A program made the position numbers and the translations under genes. The notes beneath the pieces were generated by a model. It was given only the letters and a program-made list of their open reading frames with translations, was not told the origin of the DNA and did not search any database. This document shows, piece after piece, positions 36,239-44,623 of a stretch of 64,000 nucleotides of DNA; positions within the stretch are counted from its first letter, which is position 1, and every line of letters starts with the position of its first letter. The stretch covers positions 372,001-436,000 of the forward strand of contig CANLLZ010000001.1 of NCBI GenBank assembly GCA_947492235.1. Reading direction: 5' to 3'. The stretch is from an uncultured Altererythrobacter sp. (GTDB lineage: Bacteria; Pseudomonadota; Alphaproteobacteria; Sphingomonadales; Sphingomonadaceae).

Positions 36239-37057
36239 CTAAGCGTCGAGCGAGGCTAGAACTTCATACCCCAACACTGCCGCCGCGACGGCTGCGTTAA
36301 GCGAGTCGGCGCGGCCGCGCATTGGCATGGTCACGCGCAGGTCGCATTCGGCTTCGTAGCTTTCAGGCAGGCCTTGCGACTCGTTACCCACCAGCACGAA
36401 GCAAGGGGCGGCATAGGGCGCACCGCGATACGGCACGGCCTCGCGCAAGCTCGCGGCGACGAGTTGGCCGCTCGCTGCACGCAGCCACGGCACGAATTCG
36501 TCCCACCGTGCCTGCGCCAGCCCTTGGGTAAACACAGCGCCCATGCTGGCCCGCACCGCCTCGACACTGAACGGGTCGGCGCAATCGTCGATCAGGATCA
36601 GCCCGCCGGCGCCCAGCGCATCGCCCGTGCGCAGCATGGTACCCAGATTTCCCGGATCGCGCAGCGCCTGCGCCACCAGCCAGATGTCGGCGCTGCTCCG
36701 GTCGAGCGCGTCCAGCGACGTATCCCATTCGGCGAACACCCCGGCCACCGCCTGCGGATTGTCCTTGCCGGTGATCTTGCTCAGGATGTCGGTCGAGGTC
36801 TCGATCACTTCGCCGCCCGCCTCCACTACGCTGCGTTCCAGTGCAGCGATCAGCGGATGCGGATCGCGGCTTTCCGCCAGCACCAGCGTTTCCGGCACCC
36901 GCCCGCATTCGCGCGCATCGGTCAGAAGGCGCAGACCTTCGGCAAGGAATTTGCGCTCGCGCTTGCGGTGCTTTTTCTCGCGCAGGGAGCGGATGAATTT
37001 GACGGTGGGATTGGAAAAGCCGGTGATCAGGCGGCGTTCCGGCAAGGGCTGCTGCAC
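36239..37057 (-). CDS. SpoU-family RNA 2'-O-methyltransferase (TrmH/RlmB-like)
   Basis: 272 residues. N-terminal substrate-binding extension (VKFIRSLREKKHRKRERKFLAEGLRLL, L30e-like), then the SPOUT methyltransferase domain with the knotted AdoMet site: VAQALRDPGNLGTMLRTGDALGA, CADPFSVEAVRASMGAVF and the last motif MPMRGRADSLNAAVAAAVLGYEV. The target (tRNA or 23S rRNA) cannot be told from sequence. Adjacent to the HPr gene with 5 bases between, but not related to it by function. Confidence 0.88.
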   Translation of the reverse strand: MQQPLPERRLITGFSNPTVKFIRSLREKKHRKRERKFLAEGLRLLTDARECGRVPETLVLAESRDPHPLIAALERSVVEAGGEVIETSTDILSKITGKDNPQAVAGVFAEWDTSLDALDRSSADIWLVAQALRDPGNLGTMLRTGDALGAGGLILIDDCADPFSVEAVRASMGAVFTQGLAQARWDEFVPWLRAASGQLVAASLREAVPYRGAPYAAPCFVLVGNESQGLPESYEAECDLRVTMPMRGRADSLNAAVAAAVLGYEVLASLDA

Positions 37058-37062
37058 GGGAG

Positions 37063-37353
37063 CTATTCCTCCCCGAACCCGTCCTCGATCAGCGCGCAGA
37101 CTGTCTCGAGCGTGGCCCCGGCATTGTCGCCCGCGACGATAACCTCGATCGTGTCGCCTTTCGCCGCGCCCAGCATCATCAGGCCGAGGATCGAGCCACC
37201 GGCGGCCTCGTTGCCATCCTTGGCCACGCGCACAGTCTCGGTAGCGGGCAGTTCCGCCACCAGGCCTACCAGTTTCGCGCTAGCCCGCGCGTGCAGACCG
37301 CGCTGGTTGATGATGGTCACCTCGCGGCGCAAGGGGGCAGCGGCTTCGCTCAT
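37063..37353 (-). CDS. ptsH: Phosphocarrier protein HPr
   Basis: 96 residues. The phosphorylated His is H21 in RGLHARASAK, and the regulatory Ser (equivalent to Ser46) is S54 in AGGSILGLMML, so it can be a substrate of HprK. It transfers phosphate from EI to EIIA proteins. No EI gene or sugar EIIBC is in the window. The start overlaps the EIIA stop by 4 bases (ATGA). Confidence 0.93.
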   Translation of the reverse strand: MSEAAAPLRREVTIINQRGLHARASAKLVGLVAELPATETVRVAKDGNEAAGGSILGLMMLGAAKGDTIEVIVAGDNAGATLETVCALIEDGFGEE

Positions 37354-37778
37354 GAAGCCTTCTTCTCGCGCGGTGCTTCATCGGTGCCAAGAAATTCGCT
37401 CGCCACGGTGATGTAATTGCGCCCGGCTTCCTGTGCGGCGACGACTGCTTCCTCCACGCTCAGCGAGCCCCGCGCACCGGCCAGACGGATCAGCATCGGC
37501 AGGTTGATCCCGGCAATGACTTCGACCTTTCCGGCCTGCAGCAACGAGATCGCAAGATTGGACGGGGTGCCGCCGAACAGGTCGGTGAGGACGATCACGC
37601 CCTTGCCGTTATCGACCGCCGCAATGCCATCGGCGATGTCCTGACGGCGCTGTTCCACATCGTCATCCGGGCCGATACACACCGTCTGGATTGCATCTTG
37701 CGGGCCGACGACGTGTTCCATCGCGTTCACGAATGTCTCGGCCAATTGGCCGTGGGTTACCAGGATAAGTCCGATCAT
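37350..37778 (-). CDS. Mannose-type PTS EIIA domain protein
   Basis: 142 residues of the man-type EIIA fold. The phosphorylated His is H9 in LILVTHGQLAETF; the second conserved region is GVIVLTDLFGGTPSNLAI. In Alphaproteobacteria this stand-alone EIIA works with HPr in a regulatory phosphorelay rather than in sugar uptake. It follows rapZ by 66 bases and overlaps the HPr gene. Confidence 0.9.
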   Translation of the reverse strand: MIGLILVTHGQLAETFVNAMEHVVGPQDAIQTVCIGPDDDVEQRRQDIADGIAAVDNGKGVIVLTDLFGGTPSNLAISLLQAGKVEVIAGINLPMLIRLAGARGSLSVEEAVVAAQEAGRNYITVASEFLGTDEAPREKKAS

Positions 37779-37844
37779 GGGGAGGTCTGATCTACTCGCA
37801 TTGCGGGGCCATTGAGGCAGAGGGGGCGCTGCCGGGCCGTCATG

Positions 37845-38777
37845 TCAGTGCTGCGCCCGCTCGATCTGGTCGGCGGCGCGCGATTGAATATTTCGATGCA
37901 GGAGTGTGGGCGAAAACCCCGCCTCGCGCAAGACCTGCGCCATCTGCTCCGCGCTGAAGACGGACCGATGCCGCCCTCCGGTGCAGCCGAATGCGATGTG
38001 GAGATAGGCGCGGCCCTGCGCACGGTATCGCGGCAGCAGGTCCAGCACCAGATCGCTGACCTTCGCGAATGTTTCCGTAAAGGCGGATTGCGCGGCGATA
38101 TATTCGGCCACAGGCGCATCCTGCCCAGTCTGCTCGCGCAATTCGGGCTCCCAATGCGGATTGTCGAGGAACCGCATATCGAACACCAGATCGGCCAGCG
38201 GCGGCATTCCACGGGCATAGCCGAAGCTGCTGACAGTGATGGAGAGCGACTGCGGCGCGTCTTCCGAAAAGCGCTCGCGCACCGCCTGCTGCAATTCGTT
38301 GGTCGCCAGCTCGCTGGTGTCGATGATGACGTTGGCCCATTGCCGCAGCGGGCTGAGCAATTCGCGTTCCGCCATGATGCCGTCGAGCGCGGAACGGCCT
38401 TTGGCGAGCGGATGGCGACGGCGGGTCTCGTTGTAGCGCCGCTCCAGCTCTCCGCTCGAGCAATCGATAAACAGCGAGGCGACCTCCAGATCGGCCCGGC
38501 GCGAAAGGCGCTCCACCGTGCGCATGATGTCGGCCGGGACAAAGCCGCGCGTGCGCGTGTCGAAACCGATGGCTAGCGGCGGCGGTTCGCTGCCCTGCTG
38601 CGGCTCGCTCACCAATCGCTCGAGCAGGCGGATGGGAAAGTTGTCGATCGCTTCCCAGCCGAGATCCTCCAGCACATGCAGCGCGGTCGTCTTGCCTGCA
38701 CCAGACATGCCGGTGACCAGCAACACGCGCTGCCTGTGATGCGCTGAGTCGGATGGGCTGTCTTCTGCCATGGCCAC
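37845..38777 (-). CDS. rapZ: RNase adapter RapZ-like nucleotide-binding protein
   Basis: 310 residues from the ATG at 38777; a second ATG at 38771 is also possible. Walker A GMSGAGKTT is at about 23-31. The C-terminal half has the conserved PLADLVFDMRFLDNPHW, YLHIAFGCTGGRHRSV (the His-Arg motif) and a trailing AEQMAQVLREAGF. In enterobacteria RapZ directs RNase E to the small RNA GlmZ and senses glucosamine-6-phosphate; in Alphaproteobacteria the function is less clear, though the gene is often next to hprK. Strand and spacing here support a phosphorelay operon. Confidence 0.88.
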   Translation of the reverse strand: MAMAEDSPSDSAHHRQRVLLVTGMSGAGKTTALHVLEDLGWEAIDNFPIRLLERLVSEPQQGSEPPPLAIGFDTRTRGFVPADIMRTVERLSRRADLEVASLFIDCSSGELERRYNETRRRHPLAKGRSALDGIMAERELLSPLRQWANVIIDTSELATNELQQAVRERFSEDAPQSLSITVSSFGYARGMPPLADLVFDMRFLDNPHWEPELREQTGQDAPVAEYIAAQSAFTETFAKVSDLVLDLLPRYRAQGRAYLHIAFGCTGGRHRSVFSAEQMAQVLREAGFSPTLLHRNIQSRAADQIERAQH

Positions 38778-38828
38778 AGCGTTCGCGCATTTGGCCGCGC
38801 AAGGGAAGCGTCAATCTGGGGCTTCGGC

Positions 38829-39239
38829 CTAGGGCATACCAAAATGGGATAGCGCCTGTTCGACCCGTAAAGGCGTAGTCCAGTCGGGCGCGGCAAGGTG
38901 CAAGGTGGGTATTGTGCAGCCAGCCAGATCGGTGCGTGGCAGCGCTTTCGGCAAGCGTTCGCCTTCTTCGCCAAAATGCACCAGCAGGGCGACCGGTGCA
39001 CTGCTTGTCGGCAGCTCTATCAGGCCCACGCCGCGCACCTCCAGCAAACCGGCGGTATGAGGCGGGGGAGTTGCCTCGATCCTGTCGCCGGTGACAGTCA
39101 GTGTCACGCCGTCATCCCCGATGAGCACGGCCCCGCGATCGATCAGGGCGAGTGCGACGGATGATTTGCCGATCCCCGGCTCTCCTGTCAGCAGCACGGC
39201 CCGGCCACTGACCGCCACGCCGGTTGCCTGAAACAGCAT
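38829..39239 (-). CDS. hprK: HPr kinase/phosphorylase, short alphaproteobacterial form
   Basis: About 136 residues from the ATG at 39239, whose first base is the last base of the ChvG stop (TAATG), indicating coupling. Walker A GEPGIGKSS is at 19-27; the conserved region GLLEVRGVGLIELP follows with the RGVG of the HprK signature. The N-terminal domain of Gram-positive HprK is missing, as in other Alphaproteobacteria. It phosphorylates HPr on Ser. The catalytic core is complete for its class; the upstream GAVLIGDDGVTL supplies the conserved D-D. Confidence 0.88.
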   Translation of the reverse strand: MLFQATGVAVSGRAVLLTGEPGIGKSSVALALIDRGAVLIGDDGVTLTVTGDRIEATPPPHTAGLLEVRGVGLIELPTSSAPVALLVHFGEEGERLPKALPRTDLAGCTIPTLHLAAPDWTTPLRVEQALSHFGMP

Positions 39240-40867
39240 TACTTGAGCGCTGCGCTGCCGGTGCGGGCTTCGGGCAAAGCCAGCACCAGACACGCTCCGG
39301 GTGCATTATCGGGCCGGTCGGCCACGCTCAGCGAGCCATCATGCGCTTCGGCGATGGTGCGACCAATGGCCAGCCCCAACCCGCTATGGTTGCCGAAATC
39401 TTCCTCGTCCGGGCGAACCGAGTGGAAGCGGCGGAAGACCTTCTCGCGCTCCTCGACCGGGATGCCGGGCCCCCGATCGCACACGGTCAGCGTGACGCAT
39501 TCGGCATCGTTGGTGACCGCCAGATCAATCGTTCCGCCTGGCGGAGAGAAGGAAACCGCATTGTCGATCAGATTCTCGATCACCCGTTCCAGCCGCATCG
39601 GGACGCCGTAGACAAAGCTGGGCGTCGCGGGCCGCGCCATGACAATCGGACGCCCCTGATTGAGCCCGCGGTCTTCCCGCGAGGCGACGAGATTTTCGAC
39701 CAGCTCTGCCATGTCGAATGTCTCGAATGTTGCGCGGGAAATTTCCGCATCGACCCGACTGGCGTCGGAAATTTCGGTCACCAACCGGTCAATCCGCCGC
39801 ACATCGTGGCTGGCAATGTCGATCAGCTGGGCGCGCAGATCGGGGTCCTCCACCTTGCCGAGCGAATCGACCGCGCTGCGCAGCGATGCGAGCGGGTTCT
39901 TGATCTCGTGGGCCACATCGGCGGCGAAATGCTCGGTCGCGTCGATCCGCTCGCGCAGGGCCTCGGTCATGTCGGAGACGGAGCGCGCGAGCAGGCCAAT
40001 CTCATCGCGGCGATGGGGCAGGCGGGGGACCTCGACATCGCGTTCGCGCCCCAAGCGCACGCGGCTGGCGGCGCGCGATAGCGATTGCAGCGGCATGACG
40101 ATCGTGCGGGCGAGAAACAGCGAAAGCAGGATCGAGGCGAGCAGCGTCAGCGCCACGCCTATGCCCAGGGTCGAGCGGGCGGCGCGGACAGATTCGGTAA
40201 TGTCGACGGCGTTGCGGGTGGTCAGCAGAGTGGCGCCGTTGAGGCCGACCGGCGCTGCAGCGGTAATGACCGGCGTGCCATCGGGCGCATCACGTAGGAC
40301 GATCTGGCTGACGCCTTGCTCCTGCGCGCGCACGAGTTCGGGCCATGGTTCTGCCGTCTGCGCCTCCGGCTCGATATAATCGGGCACAGGCTCTGCGGCC
40401 ACGACCGTGTCCACCATCCGGTCCAGCCAGCGGGCAAAGCGTAGACCGAATTCATCGTCGGCGGGATCGTCCAGAGTGAAGCGCGGCTCGTCCAGTGCGA
40501 AGCTGTCGGCCCACAGCAAGCCCTCGGCATCGAACATGCGCAGGCGCATATTCTGTTCTTTGCCGATCTGGATCAGCAGCGCTTCCTGCCGCTCGCGGGT
40601 CGCCCCTGCTAGAGCTTCTGCAGTGATCTGCGCTTCGATACGTGCGAGCTTGTAGCGTTCGTCGAGCAACTGCGCGCGATAAGAATCGAGGTAGAAAATA
40701 CCCCCGCCAAGCAGGGCCAGCGGCAGGATATTCACCGCCAGAATGCGCGCCGTGAGCGAGACCCTGTCGAGCAGGCTCATCCGCTCGAACGCCTGAGAGG
40801 GATCAACCGGCAGTCGTGATTTTACGGCAGCTGTCGCCCGCTGCGTGGTCGTATCCTGCTCAGCCAT
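39239..40867 (-). CDS. chvG: Sensor histidine kinase ChvG
   Basis: 542 residues. TM1 at about 41-61 and TM2 at about 234-254 enclose a periplasmic stimulus-sensing region of about 170 residues. A HAMP domain follows (254-306), then the dimerisation domain with the phospho-His H320 in DVAHEIKNPLASLRSAVD, and the ATPase domain with N box RVIENLIDNAV and G box GRGPGIP-like DRGPGIPVEE and GLGLAIGRTI. ChvG with ChvI responds to acidic pH and envelope stress and controls exopolysaccharide, motility and metabolic genes in other Alphaproteobacteria. It is followed by hprK in an overlapping order. Confidence 0.93.
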   Translation of the reverse strand: MAEQDTTTQRATAAVKSRLPVDPSQAFERMSLLDRVSLTARILAVNILPLALLGGGIFYLDSYRAQLLDERYKLARIEAQITAEALAGATRERQEALLIQIGKEQNMRLRMFDAEGLLWADSFALDEPRFTLDDPADDEFGLRFARWLDRMVDTVVAAEPVPDYIEPEAQTAEPWPELVRAQEQGVSQIVLRDAPDGTPVITAAAPVGLNGATLLTTRNAVDITESVRAARSTLGIGVALTLLASILLSLFLARTIVMPLQSLSRAASRVRLGRERDVEVPRLPHRRDEIGLLARSVSDMTEALRERIDATEHFAADVAHEIKNPLASLRSAVDSLGKVEDPDLRAQLIDIASHDVRRIDRLVTEISDASRVDAEISRATFETFDMAELVENLVASREDRGLNQGRPIVMARPATPSFVYGVPMRLERVIENLIDNAVSFSPPGGTIDLAVTNDAECVTLTVCDRGPGIPVEEREKVFRRFHSVRPDEEDFGNHSGLGLAIGRTIAEAHDGSLSVADRPDNAPGACLVLALPEARTGSAALK

Positions 40868-40875
40868 GCAATGCG

Positions 40876-41697
40876 TCAGCCATCGGAGAAACTATAGCCT
40901 GCGCCATACAGCGTCTCGATCGCGGTAAAGTCCGGGTCCTTCGCTCGGAACTTGCGGCGCATGCGTTTGATATGGCTGTCCACGGTCCGGTCATCATTGA
41001 AGATGTCGTCAGGATAGGCGGCATCCATCAGCTGGTTACGGCTCTTGATGACGCCGGGGCGCACCGCGAGCGCTTGCAGGATCAGAAACTCGGTCACGGT
41101 CAGGGACACAGGCTTCCCATCCCACGTCACCTGATGGCGGGCCGGGTCCATGGACAGGCGCCCGCGCTGGATCGTCTCGCGGGTCGCAGGCGTTTCTTCC
41201 GGAGTATCGGCCAGGGGGCCATCGGTCGCCCCGCTACGGCGCAGGATCGCGCGGATACGGGCGAGCAGCAGGCGCAGGCTGAACGGCTTGGCGATGTAGT
41301 CGTCTGCACCCATCTGCAGGCCGGCTTCCTCGTCCCGCTCGTCATCCTTGCTGGTCAGGAAGATTACCGGCAGGTCCGAATGCTCGCGCAGGCGGCGCAG
41401 CAATTCCATCCCGTCCATGCGCGGCATTTTAATGTCGAAAACGGCCAGATCGGGCGGATTCTCCAGCAGCGCTTTCAAGGCATTCTCGCCATCGGAATAG
41501 ACCCGCGTGGCGTAACCTTCCGATTGGAGGGCAATAGAGACGGTGGTGAGAATATTGCGATCGTCATCGACCAGCGCGATGACCCGTCCGCCCCGGGGGC
41601 CGCTGGTTTCCCCGCCCAAGTCGGCGCGGCTTTCGGCGGCTGTGCCTGTACCTGTACCTGCATCCGCATCGCGGGGGGTGTCGTGCTGCGTTGTCAT
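40876..41697 (-). CDS. chvI: Response regulator ChvI (OmpR family)
   Basis: 273 residues. Receiver domain at about 38-155 with the phospho-acceptor D88 in [13 protein letters not shown] and the TS-K pair in [13 protein letters not shown] and [10 protein letters not shown]. The winged-helix DNA-binding domain runs from about 175 to the end ([37 protein letters not shown]). The N-terminal 36 residues are a disordered Gly/Thr/Asp-rich tail, longer than in most relatives. It is transcribed away from pckA in a 228-base spacer, the same arrangement as in other Alphaproteobacteria, and pckA may be among its targets. Confidence 0.92.
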   Translation of the reverse strand: MTTQHDTPRDADAGTGTGTAAESRADLGGETSGPRGGRVIALVDDDRNILTTVSIALQSEGYATRVYSDGENALKALLENPPDLAVFDIKMPRMDGMELLRRLREHSDLPVIFLTSKDDERDEEAGLQMGADDYIAKPFSLRLLLARIRAILRRSGATDGPLADTPEETPATRETIQRGRLSMDPARHQVTWDGKPVSLTVTEFLILQALAVRPGVIKSRNQLMDAAYPDDIFNDDRTVDSHIKRMRRKFRAKDPDFTAIETLYGAGYSFSDG

Positions 41698-41790
41698 GAA
41701 TGAAGTGCTAGCCGGATGCGCCGGTTAAAACAACGCAGCGCAAGATGGCGCAGGCGCGGGTCAAATCGTCGCATGTCTCCTTTTGCCAGT

Positions 41791-41819
41791 TTGACCTCGC
41801 GCGGCGCACTCCCTATGCG
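41791..41819 (+). promoter_or_regulatory. Possible sigma70-type promoter for pckA
   Basis: TTGACC at 41791-41796 and TATGCG at 41814-41819 are separated by 17 bases, 107 bases before the GTG start of pckA. The -10 is poor. The leader between contains no clear second motif. Confidence 0.35.
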
Positions 41820-41925
41820 GTGCAGCAAGCGCCAGTGCATACCTATGCGCAGAATCGGCGCAGCTATGGTCCGGACAAGCTATCAGGCAGGTTCTGGCCA
41901 TTTTTCGTTTTAGGAGATTACCAGC

Positions 41926-43515
41926 GTGAGCGTGCCGCTTTCCCATTCCCTCGCCGACCAGGGCATCGCCACCGATGCCACCATTCATGCCAACCTTTCC
42001 TCAGCCGCGCTTACCCAGCGCGCGCTGGATACGGGCGAAGGCAAACAGGCGAAGAATGGCCCGCTGGTCGTGGAAACGGGCAAGCACACCGGCCGCAGCG
42101 CGAAGGACAAATTCATCGTCCGCGACAGTGAAACCGAAGACACCGTATGGTGGGACAACAACGCCTCCATGACGCCGGAGCATTTCGCCGCGCTGAAGGC
42201 CGATTTCATGACCGCGGTTGCTGGCAAGGATACGCTGTATGTCGCCGATTTGTTCGGCGGATCTCAGCCGGAGCACCGCGTAAAGGTACGCGTAATCAAT
42301 CAGTTCGCGTGGCATAACCAGTTCATTCGCACGCTGCTCTGCCGCCCGACAGAGGCCGAGCTGGACGGTTTCGTGCCGGAATACACGATCATCGATCTGC
42401 CCGAATTCCAGGCCGATCCGGAGCGCCACGGCACCCGCAGCGAAACGGTTGTCGCGGTCAATCTCAAAGAAAAGCTCGTCCTGATCGGCGGCACCAAATA
42501 TGCCGGCGAGATGAAGAAGAGCGTCTTCGGCATTCTCAACTATCTGCTGCCGCCCAAGGGTGTGATGCCGATGCATTGCAGCGCCAATATCGGCCCCGAT
42601 GGCAAGACGGCCGTATTCTTCGGCCTGTCGGGCACAGGCAAGACCACGCTGTCCGCCGATGCCAGCCGCACGCTGATCGGCGACGACGAGCATGGCTGGT
42701 CGGACACCGCCGTCTTCAATTTCGAAGGCGGTTGCTACGCCAAGATGATTCGCCTCGACCCCGAGGCCGAGCCGGAAATCTACGCCACCACGCAGATGGA
42801 GGGTACGGTCCTCGAAAATGTGGTGATGGACGAAAATGGCGAGATCGATCTGGACGACAACAGCCTCGCGGAAAACACCCGCGGAGCGTATCCGCTCAGC
42901 TCCATTCCCAACACGTCGGAAGACAATCTGGGGCCGGTCCCCAGCAATGTCATCATGCTGACCGCCGACGCGTTTGGCGTGCTGCCTCCGATTGCGCGTC
43001 TGACGCCCGATCAGGCGATGTACCACTTCCTGTCGGGCTACACCGCCAAGGTCGCGGGCACCGAAATCGGCGTGACCGAGCCGGAAGCCACCTTCAGCAC
43101 CTGCTTCGGCGCGCCCTTCATGCCGCGTCACCCCAGCGTCTATGGCAATTTGCTGAAAAAGCGGATCGCCGAGGGCGGGGCACAGTGCTGGCTCGTCAAC
43201 ACCGGCTGGACCGGCGGCAAATATGGCGTCGGCAACCGCATGCCGATCAAGGCGACCCGCGCGCTGCTCAATGCAGCGCTCGATGGCAGCCTCAACGATG
43301 CCGAATTCCGCAAGGACCCCAATTTCGGCTTCGATGTGCCGGTCAGCGTCGAAGGTGTGGATGACGGCATTCTCGATCCGCGTTCGACCTGGGCCGATGG
43401 CGAGGAGTATGATGCAGCGGCCCAGAAACTGGTCCAGCTGTTCGTCGACAATTTCGAGCCCTTCGCGGCGCATGTCGATGAAGGCGTGCGTCAGGCCGCA
43501 CCCGCCGCAGCGTAA
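41926..43515 (+). CDS. pckA: Phosphoenolpyruvate carboxykinase (ATP)
   Basis: 529 residues starting at a GTG at 41926, preceded by TAGGAG with 9-base spacing. Catalyses ATP-dependent decarboxylation of oxaloacetate to phosphoenolpyruvate, gateway to gluconeogenesis. The P-loop is [15 protein letters not shown], the metal and substrate regions are [24 protein letters not shown] and [20 protein letters not shown]. The adenine-binding region and the closing [10 protein letters not shown] are complete. It ends in a strong terminator. Position next to chvI matches other Alphaproteobacteria. Confidence 0.97.
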   Translation: MSVPLSHSLADQGIATDATIHANLSSAALTQRALDTGEGKQAKNGPLVVETGKHTGRSAKDKFIVRDSETEDTVWWDNNASMTPEHFAALKADFMTAVAGKDTLYVADLFGGSQPEHRVKVRVINQFAWHNQFIRTLLCRPTEAELDGFVPEYTIIDLPEFQADPERHGTRSETVVAVNLKEKLVLIGGTKYAGEMKKSVFGILNYLLPPKGVMPMHCSANIGPDGKTAVFFGLSGTGKTTLSADASRTLIGDDEHGWSDTAVFNFEGGCYAKMIRLDPEAEPEIYATTQMEGTVLENVVMDENGEIDLDDNSLAENTRGAYPLSSIPNTSEDNLGPVPSNVIMLTADAFGVLPPIARLTPDQAMYHFLSGYTAKVAGTEIGVTEPEATFSTCFGAPFMPRHPSVYGNLLKKRIAEGGAQCWLVNTGWTGGKYGVGNRMPIKATRALLNAALDGSLNDAEFRKDPNFGFDVPVSVEGVDDGILDPRSTWADGEEYDAAAQKLVQLFVDNFEPFAAHVDEGVRQAAPAAA

Positions 43516-43557
43516 ACGGACGATAAGTTTGCCGGACCTGATCCGGTAGGAGAGGAA

Positions 43558-43600
43558 AGGCTCCGCCCGCGTGTCATACGCAGGCGGGGCCTTTTTCTTT
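43558..43600 (+). terminator. Rho-independent terminator after pckA
   Basis: The hairpin at 43558-43592 has a long stem: AGGCTCCGCC pairs with GGCGGGGCCT (one T-G), then after one C-A mismatch GCGTG pairs with TACGC around loop TCA. It is followed by TTTTTCTTT. Confidence 0.92.
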
Positions 43601-43663
43601 GTGCTGCAGGCTCATACGCCTATCCTCGATCCAGCGAATCGATTTTGAAAGGGAGTGAGCACA

Positions 43664-44023
43664 ATGGGTATTTTCGACACGATCATGGGCCAGATGGGCC
43701 AGCATGCGGATGTCGCCAATATGGCGGAGAAGCTGGGCATCGATCCGGCGATGGCTGAAAAGGCCATTGCGGCGCTGGGCCAGTCGCACGGCGAAGAAGG
43801 CGATACGGTGGAAGGCGCTGCAGCCAAGACCGGGCTCGATACGGGTACGCTCAGCTCGATCGTCGAGCAGATCGGCGGCGAAGGATCGCTCAGCCAGTAT
43901 GCCGACACGTTGAAGGACAATCCGGCAGCGTCCGGCATTCTCGGCATGCTGGACCGCGATGGCGACGGCAATCCGCTGAACGACATCGCCGATATGGCAG
44001 GCAAGTTTTTCGGAAAGAAGTAG
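43664..44023 (+). CDS. Small acidic protein with a DxDxDG calcium-type loop
   Basis: About 119 residues from the ATG at 43664 (MGIFDTIMGQM); AAAGGGAG lies 8 bases upstream. The N-terminal half resembles a helical DUF937-like segment (FDTIMGQMGQHADVANMAEKLGI). Residues ~98-110 contain DRDGDGNPLNDI, an EF-hand/dockerin-type calcium loop. The end is FFGKK. No signal peptide. Paired with the DUF937 gene that follows 46 bases downstream on the same strand, so the two may act together. Function unknown. Confidence 0.65.
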   Translation: MGIFDTIMGQMGQHADVANMAEKLGIDPAMAEKAIAALGQSHGEEGDTVEGAAAKTGLDTGTLSSIVEQIGGEGSLSQYADTLKDNPAASGILGMLDRDGDGNPLNDIADMAGKFFGKK

Positions 44024-44069
44024 GCGCTCACCCGTTGATCCACTGACACAACCAACGGGAGAGACGACT

Positions 44070-44606
44070 ATGAGCCTAGCACAAATCCTTCAGCAGTCCG
44101 GTGCCATCCAGAGCATGGCGGGCGAGCTCGGCATTGACGAACAGACCGCGCGCGTTGGTGCCGGTGCGTTGCTGCCTGCCATCGTCGCCGGGATGGGCCG
44201 CACCAGTGCCGGGTCGACCGGTCTGGGCGGTTTGGCCGGCGCGATTCTGGGCGGCGGCGGGGGCGGAATGCTCGATGCCGTCCTCGGCAACAAGCCCACG
44301 CCGACGCAGCAGGGCAATGACATTCTGGGCACCATTTTCGGCAACAAGGATGTCAGCCGATCGGTCGCCGGCGAAGTCGCCGCGATGACCGGCATCGACG
44401 AGGGCGTGCTCAAGAAAATGCTGCCCATTCTGGCGATGGCTGTGGCCGGCTACATGGCCAAGCAGGCGGGCGGCAACTCGCAAGGCTCCGGCGGTATCGG
44501 CGATCTGATCGGCGGGGCGCTGGGGGGCTCCGGTGGTGGCTCCATCGGCGGCGGGGCGCTGGGCGGTATCCTCGGCTCGATCGTCAGCGGAATGGCGAAA
44601 CGATAG
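44070..44606 (+). CDS. DUF937 family protein (YidB-like)
   Basis: 178 residues. The N-terminal DUF937 repeat (SLAQILQQSGAIQSMAGELG, then TARVGAGALLPAIVAGMGR) is followed by a Gly-rich stretch and a second helical unit (IDEGVLKKMLPILAMAVAGYMAKQ). The end is very Gly-rich (GGSGGGSIGGGALGGILGS), unusual for a soluble protein. No signal peptide. Homologues are abundant small proteins of uncertain role. The preceding gene is related in its first segment. Confidence 0.78.
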   Translation: MSLAQILQQSGAIQSMAGELGIDEQTARVGAGALLPAIVAGMGRTSAGSTGLGGLAGAILGGGGGGMLDAVLGNKPTPTQQGNDILGTIFGNKDVSRSVAGEVAAMTGIDEGVLKKMLPILAMAVAGYMAKQAGGNSQGSGGIGDLIGGALGGSGGGSIGGGALGGILGSIVSGMAKR

Positions 44607-44623
44607 GGCGTCAGGCTGGGTTC

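Noticed and set aside
38829-39293. HprK as a truncated pseudogene
   Set aside because: The short form with an intact P-loop and signature is normal for Alphaproteobacteria, and the start is coupled to chvG.
42001-43473. 490-codon minus-strand frame opposite pckA
   Set aside because: pckA has all its motifs and a terminator; the opposite frame shows only shadow composition.
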